DNA of 64,000 bases. Source: Ridgeia piscesae (lineage: Eukaryota > Annelida > Polychaeta > Sabellida > Siboglinidae). The position numbers were made by a program, and so were the translations under genes. The stretch lies in NCBI GenBank assembly GCA_025642075.2, contig JAODUO010000569.1:182001-246000 (forward strand), read 5' to 3'. The notes below the pieces were generated by a model. That model was given only the letters and a program-made list of their open reading frames with translations. It was not told where the DNA came from and ran no database searches. Position 1 is the first letter of the stretch; each line of letters opens with the position of its first letter. Shown here in pieces: positions 51,901 through 59,501 of this stretch.

Positions 51901-54900
51901 CACTTTCTTGTGTACAACACTGGTAGTAAAAGAAACACTTTCTTGTGTACAACAAACACATGCCCACGTCAACTACCTGGTAGTAAAAGAAACACTTTCT
52001 TGTATACAACAAACACATGCCTACATCAACTACCTGGTAGTAAAAGAAACACTTTCTTGTATACAACAAACACATGCCTACATCAACTACCTGGTAGTAA
52101 AAGAAACACTTTCTTGTGTACAACAAACACATGCCCACGTCAACTACCTGGTAGTAAAAGAAACACTTTCTTGTGTACAACAAACACATGCCGACGTCAA
52201 CTACCTGGTAGTAAAGAAACGCTTTCTTGTATACAACAAACACATGCCCACGTCAACTACCTGGTAGTAAAAGAAACACTTTCTTGTGTACAACAAACAC
52301 ATGCCCACATCAACTACCTGGTAGTAAAAGAAACACTTTCTTGTATACAACAAACACATGCCTACGTCAACTACCTGGTAGTAAAAGAAACACTTTCTTG
52401 TGTACAACAAACACATGCCCACGTCAACTACCTGGTAGTAAAAGAAACACTTTCTTGTGTACAACAAACACATGCCTACATCAATTACCTGGTAGTAAAA
52501 GAAACACTTTCTTTTGTACAACAAACACATGCCCACGTCAACTACCTGGTAGTAAAAGAAACACTTTCTTGTATACAACAAACACATGCCCACATCAACT
52601 ACCTGGTAGTAAAAGAAACACTTTCTTGTATACAACAAACACATGCCTACATCAACTACCTGGTAGTAAAAGAAACACTTTCTTCTATACAACAAACACA
52701 TGCCTACGTCAACTACCTGGTAGTAAAAGAAACACTTTCTTGTGTACAACAAACACATGCCCACGTCAACTACCTGGTAGTAAAAGAAACACTTTCTTGT
52801 GTACAACAAACACATGCCTACGTCAACTACCTGGTAGTAAAAGAAACACTTTCTTGTGTACAACAAACACATGCCTACGTCAACTACCTGGTAGTAAAAG
52901 AAACACTTTCTTCTATACAACAAACACATGCCTACGTCAACTACTAGTAAAGAAACACTTTCTTGTGTACAACAAACACATGCCCACATCAACTACTCAG
53001 TAGTAAAAGAAGAAACACTTTCTTGTGCAATAAAGACATGCCCACATCAATCACTCCAGGTAAAGAAACACTTTCTGTGTGCAACAAACACATGCCCACA
53101 CAATCCAGCCTGGTAGTAAAAGAAACACTTTCTTGTATACAACAAACACATGCCAACACCTGGTAGTAAAGAAACACTTTCTTGTATACAACAAACACAT
53201 GCCCACGTCAACTACCTGGTAGTAAAAGAAACACTTTCTTGTGTACAACAAACACATGCCCACGTCAACTACCTGGTAGTAAAAGAAACACTTTCTTGTA
53301 TACAACAAACACATGCCTACGTCAACTACCTGGTAGTAAAAGAAACACTTTCTTGTGTACAACAAACACATGCCCACGTCAACTAACTGGTAGTAAAAGA
53401 AACACTTTCTTGTATACAACAAACACATGCCCACGTCAATTACCTGGTAGTAAAAGAAACACTTTCTGTGTACAACAAACACATGCCTACGTCAACTACC
53501 TGCACTTTCTTCTATACAACAAACACATGCCCACATCAACTACCTGGTAGTAAAAGAAACACTTTCTTGTGTACAACAAACACATGCCCACATCAACTAC
53601 CTGGTAGTAAAAGAAACACTTTCTTGTGTACAACAAACACATGCCTACGTCAACTACCTGGTAGTAAAAGAAACACTTTCTTGTATACAACAAACAGATG
53701 CCTATTATGCCAACTACCTGGTAGTAAAAGAAACACTTTCTTGTATACAACAAACACATGCCCACGTCAACTACCTGTAGTAAAAGAAACACTTTCTGTG
53801 TACAACAAACACATGCCTACGTCAACTACCTGGTAGTAAAAGAAACACTTTCTTGTATACAAACACATGCCCACGTCAACTACCTGGTAGTAAAAGAAAC
53901 ACTTTCTTGTGTACAACAAACACATGCCGACGTCAACTACCTGGTAGTAAAGAAACACTTTCTTGTATACAACAAACACATGCCCACGTCAACTACCTGG
54001 TAAAGAAACACTTTCTTGTATACAACAAACACATGCCCACGTCAATTACCTGGTAGTAAAAGAAACACTTTCTGTGTACAACAAACACATGCCTACGTCA
54101 ACTACCTGGTAGTAAAGAAACACTTTCTTGTATACAACAAACACATGCCCACGTCAACTACCTGGTAGTAAAAGAAACACTTTCTTGTATACAACAAACA
54201 CATGCCCACGTCAACTACCTGGTAGTAAAAGAAACACTTTCTTGTATACAACAAACACATGCCCACGTCAACTACCTGGTAGTAAAAGAAACACTTTCTT
54301 GTATACAACAAACACATGCCCACATCAACTACCTGGTAGTAAAAGAAACACTTTCTTGTATACAACAAACACATGCCACATCAACTACCTGGTAGTAAAA
54401 GAAACACTTTCTTGTATACAACAAACACATGCCGACGTCAACTACCTGGTAGTAAAAGAAACACTTTCTTGTATACAACAAACACATGCCCACATCCCAA
54501 CTACCTGGCAGTAAAGAAACACTTTCTGTGTACAACAAACACATGCCCACGTCAACTACCTGGTAGTAAAAAACACTTTTTTGTACAACAAACACATGCC
54601 TACGTCAACTACCTGGTAGTAAAAGAAACACTTTCTTGTATACAACAAACACATGCCTACGTCAACTACCTGGTAGTAAAAGAAACACTTTCTTGTATAC
54701 AACAAACAGATGCCTATTATGCCAACTACCTGGTAGTAAAAGAAACACTTTCTTGTATACAACAAACACATGCCCACGTCAACTACCTGGTAGTAAAAGA
54801 AACACTTTCTTGTGTACAACAAACACATGCCGACGTCAACTACCTGGTAGTAAAAGAAACACTTTCTTGTGTACAACAAACACATGCCTACATCAACTAC

Positions 54901-57900
54901 CTGGTAGTAAAAGAAACACTTTCTTGTATACAACAAACACATGCCCACGTCAACTACCTGGTAGTAAAAGAAACACTTTCTTGTGTACAACAAACACATG
55001 CCGACGTCAACTACCTGTAGTAAAAGAAACACTTTCTTGTGTACAACAAACACATGCCTACGTCAACTACCTGGTAGTAAAAGAAACACTTTCTTGTGTA
55101 CAACAAACACATGCCTACGTCAACTACCTGGTAGTAAAAGAAACACTTTCTTGTATACAACAAACACATGCCTACATCAACTACCTGGTAGTAAAAGAAA
55201 CACTTTCTTGTATACAACAAACACATGCCTACGTCAACTACCTGGTAGTAAAAGAAACACTTTCTTGTATACAACAAACACATGCCTACATCAACTACCT
55301 GGTAGTAAAAGAAACACTTTCTTGTGTACAACAAACACATGCCTACGTCAACTACCTGGTAGTAAAAGAAACACTTTCTTGTGTACAACAAACACATGCC
55401 CACGTCAACTACCTGGTAGTAAAAGAAACATTTTCTTGTGTACAACAAACACATGCCGACGTCAACTACCTGGTAGTAAAAGAAACACTTTCTTGTGTAC
55501 AACAAACACATGCCTACGTCAACTACCTGGTAGTAAAAGAAACACTTTCTTGTGTACAACAAACACATGCCCACGTCAACTACCTGGTAGTAAAAGAAAC
55601 ACTTTCTTGTGTACAACAAACACATGCCGACGTCAACTACCTGGTAGTAAAAGAAACACTTTCTTGTGTACAACAAACACATGCCCACGTCAATTACCTG
55701 GTAGTAAAAGAAACACTTTCTTGTATACAACAAACACATGCCTACGTCAACTACCTGGTAGTAAAAGAAACACTTTCTTGTGTACAACAAACACATGCCC
55801 ACGTCAACTACCTGGTAGTAAAAGAAACACTTTCTTGTGTACAACAAACACATGCCTACGTCAACTACCTGGTAGTAAAAGAAACACTTTCTTGTGTACA
55901 ACAAACACATGCCCACATCAACTACCTGGTAGTAAAAGAAACACTTTCTTGTGTACAACAAACACATGCCTACGTCAACTACCTGGTAGTAAAAGAAACA
56001 CTTTCTTGTGTACAACAAACACATGCCCACGTCAACTACCTGGTAGTAAAAGAAACACTTTCTTGTGTACAACAAACACATGCCCACATCAACTACCTGG
56101 TAGTAAAAGAAACACTTTCTTGTGTACAACAAACACATGCCCACGTCAACTACCTGGTAGTAAAAGAAACACTTTCTTGTGTACAACAAACACATGCCTA
56201 CGTCAACTACCTGGTAGTAAAAGAAACACTTTCTTGTGTACAACAAACACATGCCCACGTCAACTACCTGGTAGTAAAAGAAACATTTTCTTCTATACAA
56301 CAAACACATGCCTACATCAATTACCTGGTAGTAAAAGCTGTGCTTAAGATTTTGATTTTTATGCACTATATATGCACTCCAAAATAGTCTTATTTAGATC
56401 ATTCTTACAATGACCACCACATCTAGCTGTGGGTCAAAACTGGTTGAAAACTATCTGAATCTATCACAATGGGTAGTTACACAATTGTATATGGTGACAC
56501 CACTGGCCAATTAATTGATTAGAACCCAGCAATGATTGGCTATTATTCAAATAACACAGTGATAAGAAATCAGTCTAAGTAATAACTAATTAAAATGCGT
56601 GGGCTCAAACTGTACATATAATGATAGCAGTATCAAGATGAATTTTTATTTTGTAACTTCTGGATCTGCCTATCTCTATAAAAGTGGCATTCTGCACGTT
56701 GCAGATGGCTGAGTTCTGAGATGCACGTTGACGTGGGCATGTGTTTGTTGTACACAAGAAAGTGTTTCTTTTACTACCAGGTAGTTGACGTGGGCATGTG
56801 TTTGTTGTTATGAAAGTTTTGCACATATTCTACTTTCTAAGTTTACTTATCAGCATTTAACAAGGCCAGGTGTTATGTAATTACACAATTTGTTGACTCT
56901 TGGAAGATACAGATGAAAGTTTCTAACTTGTTACAAATACGGTACCTGCCTACCTTGTAATTACTGGCGAAAGTGGATCTTCGTGGTGAAACAAGAAGAT
57001 AACAGATTTAGACTAGTAAGTAGTGATTACAGCAAGTCCTGGCCACTGTCAATTTACTCACCCGAAAGCTCCTCGGCTGATAGGCTTGATTATGACAAAG
57101 TCACTTATTTTGGGAAGCTGCAATGAAATGACACACCAATTTATCAAACATTAACTTGAGCTATGTTACAATAAAAAAATGCATTTAAAATCTTTCTAAC
57201 AAAGTAACGTTTAAAGTTAAGCAAATGTCTAAATTGAAGCAACTTTCTTCATTATGTTGTGGGGCTGTATGAAATATTATAAATAAACATATAGCACCAA
57301 ATCTAGTTAAAACTATTCAGGCCATCTTACATGTACATGCAGTAGATATAACTTTTAAAATAATTACTTTTTAAGCATATGACTAAAATTGAGTCTCCAT
57401 TATCAAAGTGCCATATAAACAGATTAAATTAATAAACAAATAAAATATAGAAGGCTAAAATATATAATCTAAAACTAATCTAAAATATTATTGAATACAT
57501 GTATATGACACTCTAACATGTAAGAGACATTCTATGTGGTACTTCCTGATGACTTTGTCTTCTTCTGCTATTAAATCAATTACTGTGCCTGAGATGGTTT
57601 ACTTCCTCTGGCACAGATGATACTCATGATCATAGACACTATCAGACACTTATGCAGGATAAAAATGTTGCCAGTCACACATTTTTGTGTGGACACAGAT
57701 GTCAACAGTTAATTAAGCCAGTTGAGACACTTGGAATGTGTTTTATGACCTGAAATGGACTTCAAACACACATGTGGCACCATTTACAATGTATAACTCG
57801 CAATATCTATGATCTTTGAAGACCTTTTTTGCTCCCTCGAGTTTTAGCCATCCACCCATATTTTTACCCATCCACAACGGGTTTTACCTTTCCATAGTTT

Positions 57901-58406
57901 TACTTGTCCAAATGACAGGTGGACAGATTTGTGCATAAAGCTGTGTCAGACAGAAGGGATCGATTATGATACTTTTTGTTTCAGCAGTCAGCAGTAGTAG
58001 TAATAGATATGCAAAAAGGTGGGGCCGCAAAAAGTTGTACAAAATCAAATGTTACTCCGACTGAACTTATAAGTCTTATTAACTACCAATTTGAAATAGA
58101 CTTTTTAATTACTCACAACTTAATTAACTGTATGTAAAAATAAAGCATGCTACAGTTGACAATAATATAATACATTTATTCAGGATAAATACAATACATC
58201 AGTGACTAATCTATATTTTGATCAACTTTTTTTCTAGAGTTGACACTTGGATTTCAATTTGAAACGAATGTTGAGTGGAGGCCAAGTAAGTTGCAAAAAC
58301 ATACCTTTGGCGAGTTGTGTGTATAATGTAGCTGTTTTTCAAGCGGGGCAGCCAATGCTGGCTTGTCATGTGTGACATTTTCTTTGTTGTCATCGGTAAG
58401 TGACAT
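31934..58406 (-). CDS. MASTL: Greatwall kinase (MASTL), 12 recognised exons, last exon not found
   Basis: This is the serine/threonine kinase that phosphorylates ENSA/ARPP19 to inhibit PP2A-B55 and so sustain mitosis; it is an AGC kinase acting in nucleus and cytoplasm. Exons at 58406-58305, 57117-57062, 43470-43370, 43107-about 43022, 41663-41524, 41020-40932, 40233-40136, 39725-37596, 37121-36983, 34011-33898 and/or 33229-33116, 32589-32488 and 32044-31934 all have matching phases. The exception is the 3' end of exon 4. Motifs in order are ISRGAFGKVFLG, FAIKVM (Lys71), [50 protein letters not shown], a long insert, [35 protein letters not shown] and [13 protein letters not shown]. The split kinase domain with a giant insert between DFG and APE is diagnostic of Greatwall. 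About 1,090 residues are predicted, versus 879 in human; exon 8 explains the excess. The C-terminal tail exon (usually ending in a hydrophobic FSL-like motif) is not identified. Confidence 0.93.
32488..32589 (-). CDS. MASTL: MASTL exon 11 (kinase subdomain XI)
   Basis: (R)[19 protein letters not shown], then [23 protein letters not shown] is nearly invariant in Greatwall. Acceptor TTGTCTTTGCAG, donor CCCCAG/GTATTT, phase 1 to 1. The plus-strand frame here is a shadow. Confidence 0.92.
33116..33229 (-). CDS. MASTL: MASTL exon 10, downstream copy
   Basis: Same protein segment and splice sites as 33898-34011, 782 bp away, separated by 13-bp satellite. Including both copies would put 38 extra residues into the kinase C-lobe and probably wreck its fold, so mutually exclusive use or assembly duplication is likelier. 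Confidence 0.88.
33232..33889. repeat. 13-bp satellite, short block between exon-10 copies
   Basis: Unit ACACAAACACATC on the plus strand with ATAC variants, roughly 50 units. Because 13 is not a multiple of 3, all three plus frames stay open as [15 protein letters not shown] peptides; these are not genes. Confidence 0.95.
33898..34011 (-). CDS. MASTL: MASTL exon 10, upstream copy
   Basis: (G)[19 protein letters not shown] then [18 protein letters not shown]. It covers kinase subdomains IX-X. Its 114 bases and about ten bases of intron on each side are identical to 33116-33229. Both copies have acceptor TGTGTTCCCAG and donor CGAG/GTATTT. Phase 1 at both ends, so either or both copies can be spliced in frame. 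Confidence 0.85.
34018..36625. repeat. 13-bp satellite, long block in MASTL intron 9
   Basis: The same ACACAAACACATC unit, roughly 200 copies by length, purest at the exon-10 end. It becomes more diverged towards 36620, where CGCATCATAC and ACTAAC variants appear. The plus strand is almost free of G. The 504- and 726-codon frames here are repeat artefacts. Confidence 0.95.
36626..36982. other. Unique MASTL intron sequence next to exon 9
   Basis: Non-coding. It includes the region between exon 9 and the 13-bp satellite. Confidence 0.6.
36983..37121 (-). CDS. MASTL: MASTL exon 9 (P+1 loop and APE)
   Basis: [40 protein letters not shown], then LQKEH(G). The kinase domain resumes here after the insert. 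RTPKSV and [12 protein letters not shown] match vertebrate Greatwall. Acceptor TTTCCCACACAG, donor ACATG/GTCAGT, ends in phase 1. Confidence 0.93.
37213..37300. repeat. (TA)n microsatellite
   Basis: Interrupted TATA runs in MASTL intron 8. Confidence 0.9.
37596..39725 (-). CDS. MASTL: MASTL exon 8 (giant non-conserved middle region)
   Basis: A single 2,130-base exon encodes 710 residues of the Greatwall insert, phase 0 at both ends, from [10 protein letters not shown] to [11 protein letters not shown]. Acceptor GCTTTGTTGTGTAG, donor TTCATG/GTGAGT. It is Ser/Asp/Glu-rich and probably disordered, with CDK-type sites ([40 protein letters not shown]) and one basic patch [13 protein letters not shown] that could be a nuclear localisation signal. 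The frame at 37566-39467 is part of this exon; its apparent GTG start is internal. The plus-strand frames here are shadows. Confidence 0.9.
40136..40233 (-). CDS. MASTL: MASTL exon 7 (activation-site segment)
   Basis: [20 protein letters not shown] then [13 protein letters not shown]. It keeps the RTPGQV CDK-type activation threonine known in vertebrate Greatwall. The second human site, in LGFNTP, is not kept because exon 8 follows directly with TLQRKG. Acceptor TTTTTTCTAG, donor GGATTT/GTAAGT. Confidence 0.9.
40313..40422. repeat. (TA)n microsatellite
   Basis: TATA runs in MASTL intron 6. The overlapping small frame is an artefact. Confidence 0.9.
40932..41020 (-). CDS. MASTL: MASTL exon 6 (catalytic loop and DFG)
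   Basis: Begins [20 protein letters not shown] and continues [10 protein letters not shown]. Catalytic Asp of HRD, the Lys/Asn of the loop and the Mg-binding DFG Asp are all present. Acceptor CCTCTGCCAG, donor AGAC/GTACGT, ends in phase 1. Confidence 0.93.
41524..41663 (-). CDS. MASTL: MASTL exon 5 (hinge to HRD)
   Basis: [20 protein letters not shown] through [12 protein letters not shown](R). Acceptor TTTCTTTCTGCAG, donor CACAG/GTGACT, phase 0 to 2. It contains the hinge MEY and helices D and E. Confidence 0.93.
41830..42600 (+). mobile_element. LINE 3' fragment inserted antisense in MASTL intron 4
   Basis: The plus strand reads [58 protein letters not shown] and [20 protein letters not shown]. 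These are the C-terminal signatures of fish/invertebrate L2/Rex-type LINEs ('[15 protein letters not shown]', 'FYxxxIESVL', 'SGKRYRSI'). The frame is intact for 155 codons from 41987 and then stops at 42454. The reverse-transcriptase core is missing, so it is a 5'-truncated insertion, oriented opposite to MASTL. Confidence 0.8.
42874..42925. repeat. (TA)n microsatellite
   Basis: A run of 26 TA dinucleotides lying about 100 bp from the abnormal 3' end of MASTL exon 4. Confidence 0.95.
43022..43107 (-). CDS. MASTL: MASTL exon 4 (C-helix to beta 5), 3' end abnormal
   Basis: Acceptor TTTGCATTGCAG, then (G)[20 protein letters not shown] and YSLQSCNIL, matching the alphaC/beta4 region, including the glutamate that salt-bridges Lys71. 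After CNIL, where the family has two more residues and a donor, there is no GT donor and the frame reaches TAG five codons later. It may be followed by an undetected micro-exon, or the exon may be damaged. The 43022 end is set by phase, not by a splice signal. Confidence 0.7.
43370..43470 (-). CDS. MASTL: MASTL exon 3 (glycine loop end and catalytic lysine)
   Basis: It reads [20 protein letters not shown] and then [13 protein letters not shown], joining exon 2 to make GAFGKVFLG. Lys71 in FAIK is the ATP-binding lysine. Acceptor TTTGTTGTACACAG, donor CACAAG/GTATAG. The first ten bases of the exon and its acceptor form the first, most diverged unit of the 57-bp satellite. Confidence 0.93.
43461..56335 (-). 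repeat. 57-bp satellite filling MASTL intron 2, roughly 225 units
   Basis: The period is exactly 57 bp (repeat of GTGTACAACAAACACATG measured 57 apart). On the transcribed minus strand the unit runs TGTGTTTGTTGTATACAAG, AAAGTGTTTC, TTTTACTACCAG, GTAGTTGATGTGGGCA. The first unit (43461-43519) overlaps exon 3. Variable sites are CCCAC/CCTAC/CCGAC, ATCAA/GTCAA and GTATAC/GTGTAC. Degenerate zones lie at 44780-45110 and 52940-53170. Because 57 is a multiple of 3, long frames stay open on both strands (for example 561 and 583 codons plus, 505 and 451 minus). They encode only repeat peptides and are not genes. Confidence 0.97.
56336..57061. other. Unique part of MASTL intron 2
   Basis: Non-coding, apart from the inverted satellite piece at 56728-56809. 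Confidence 0.6.
56728..56809 (+). repeat. Inverted copy of 57-bp satellite, about 1.5 units
   Basis: It reads GTTGACGTGGGCATGTG, TTGTTGTACACAAGAAAG, TTTCTTTTACTACCAG and GTAGTTGACGTGGGCATG on the plus strand, the reverse of the main array. It lies about 390 bp beyond the array end. Confidence 0.92.
57062..57117 (-). CDS. MASTL: MASTL exon 2 (glycine loop, first half)
   Basis: It reads [19 protein letters not shown], matching the Greatwall kinase N-terminus. Acceptor TTTCATTGCAG, donor TTTCGG/GTGAGT, ends in phase 2. Intron 2, which follows, is 13.6 kb of satellite. Confidence 0.93.
57118..58304. other. MASTL intron 1
   Basis: Non-coding AT-rich sequence. No repeat or frame of note. Confidence 0.6.
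58305..58406 (-). CDS. MASTL: MASTL exon 1
   Basis: ATG at 58406 begins [20 protein letters not shown], 34 codons, phase 0, with donor AAAG/GTATGT. This start is chosen because its frame joins exon 2 without a stop; the longer frame beginning MTTKKMS runs into TAA across the junction. Residues 8-14 (KENVTHD) fit the APC/C KEN-box pattern KENxxx[DEN]. The leader is as variable as in other species. Confidence 0.85.
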
Positions 58407-59343
58407 GCTGAATAAATCTGATTGCGTTGCGAAAGGTTTTTTTAAGTTCGCTTAGGCTAGCTTTGCTAGTTTAAATTAGGCGCCATTGCAAATTAAAGTA
58501 ACGAAAGTGTTGTAGGTATGAACATAGTATAAATGCATACCCATTATACCATAAAATATCAGATGTGGTGCCATCTAGTGATCACCACTTCAATAATATT
58601 ATGCCTCTATAATCCGTTATAAATATTTGTATGTGGAATTACTGGATACAATAATTAATTGCGAAAAAGTTGGCAATAAAAATGCGTGCAATAACCGATT
58701 AAACCCATTAAGCGTACTATTTGGAAAAATATAAATAGCAATGTTTAAATACAGCCTAATATATCAGTATTATTTTTGGTAAGGAATCCGGTATACCAGG
58801 AATCTCCTACATACTACTATTTTGAAATAATAATTATGCATGAGCTTATCATCAACAAATACATGCAGATAAGTCTAAATAATCTAGTATTTTAATGTTT
58901 GGCAGGCAATGTAGGTAGCCTAAAATAAGTTAATGCCACCACAAAATAATATGGGGGTCTATACATATACCCATGACATAAAATAATTGCTCCCGGGCCA
59001 ACAAGACGCAAAACCGATACTTTTATTCGATCATATTATAAAACACGTTCGAGTAAGAATGCAACTGCTTGCGATTCCATCCATTCTTTAAATATAGTTT
59101 GAATGGTAACCAAACTTGTGTGAATGCGTCCCAGCCTAAACAAATAAATTCAAGTGTCTAACTTTAATAACATATACCCATGATGCAATGCTCTATACGC
59201 AGGCGTGACACCATTTCCGTGACGTCATCGGATAACAGGATAATGTCCTGTCATGTTTGCGAGAAATGATTTGTAGATTACTGTTTGTTTTCATAGCGAA
59301 CACTTTTCCTAAATAAGGTTGATGGATAAATTCCCATTCAAAC
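58407..59343. promoter_or_regulatory. Candidate bidirectional promoter, MASTL and ILRUN
   Basis: The 937 bp between divergent start codons must hold both 5' UTRs and promoters, unless further 5' exons exist. No TATA box at a credible spacing was recognised. The ILRUN-proximal 130 bp is the most GC-rich part and contains a CRE. Confidence 0.55.
59220..59227. promoter_or_regulatory. CRE palindrome TGACGTCA
   Basis: A perfect CREB/ATF site 117 bp upstream of the ILRUN start codon, in the shared intergenic region. Binding is inferred from sequence only. Confidence 0.55.
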
Positions 59344-59501
59344 ATGGATGTTGACAATAGCGACGTAGAGGGACAGCTTCTGCGTCAGTTTAGTTCTTTG
59401 GGGACCACCGATAAGGAGGTTCTGATAGCCGAGTTGCAGAAACTTGTTGGCAATCAACTAAATACGGCAGGATGTGCTTTCTTTCTAGACATGAACGATT
59501 G
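59344..59501 (+). CDS. ILRUN: ILRUN exon 1
   Basis: ATG at 59344 starts MDVDNSDVEG. Donor GATTG/GTAAGA in phase 2. LGTTDKEVLIAELQKLVG and NTAGCAFFLDMNDW are near-identical to the vertebrate protein. Confidence 0.92.

Noticed and set aside
43500..56335. CRISPR-like array (regular repeats in tandem)
   Set aside because: Units are contiguous, with no unique spacers, and the setting is a eukaryotic intron. It is a satellite.
43381..56387. Dozens of frames of 60-583 codons on both strands ([17 protein letters not shown] and [18 protein letters not shown] types)
   Set aside because: The 57-bp satellite has a period divisible by three and few stops, so frames stay open on both strands. It lies in intron 2 of MASTL; single-base gaps shift between frames freely.
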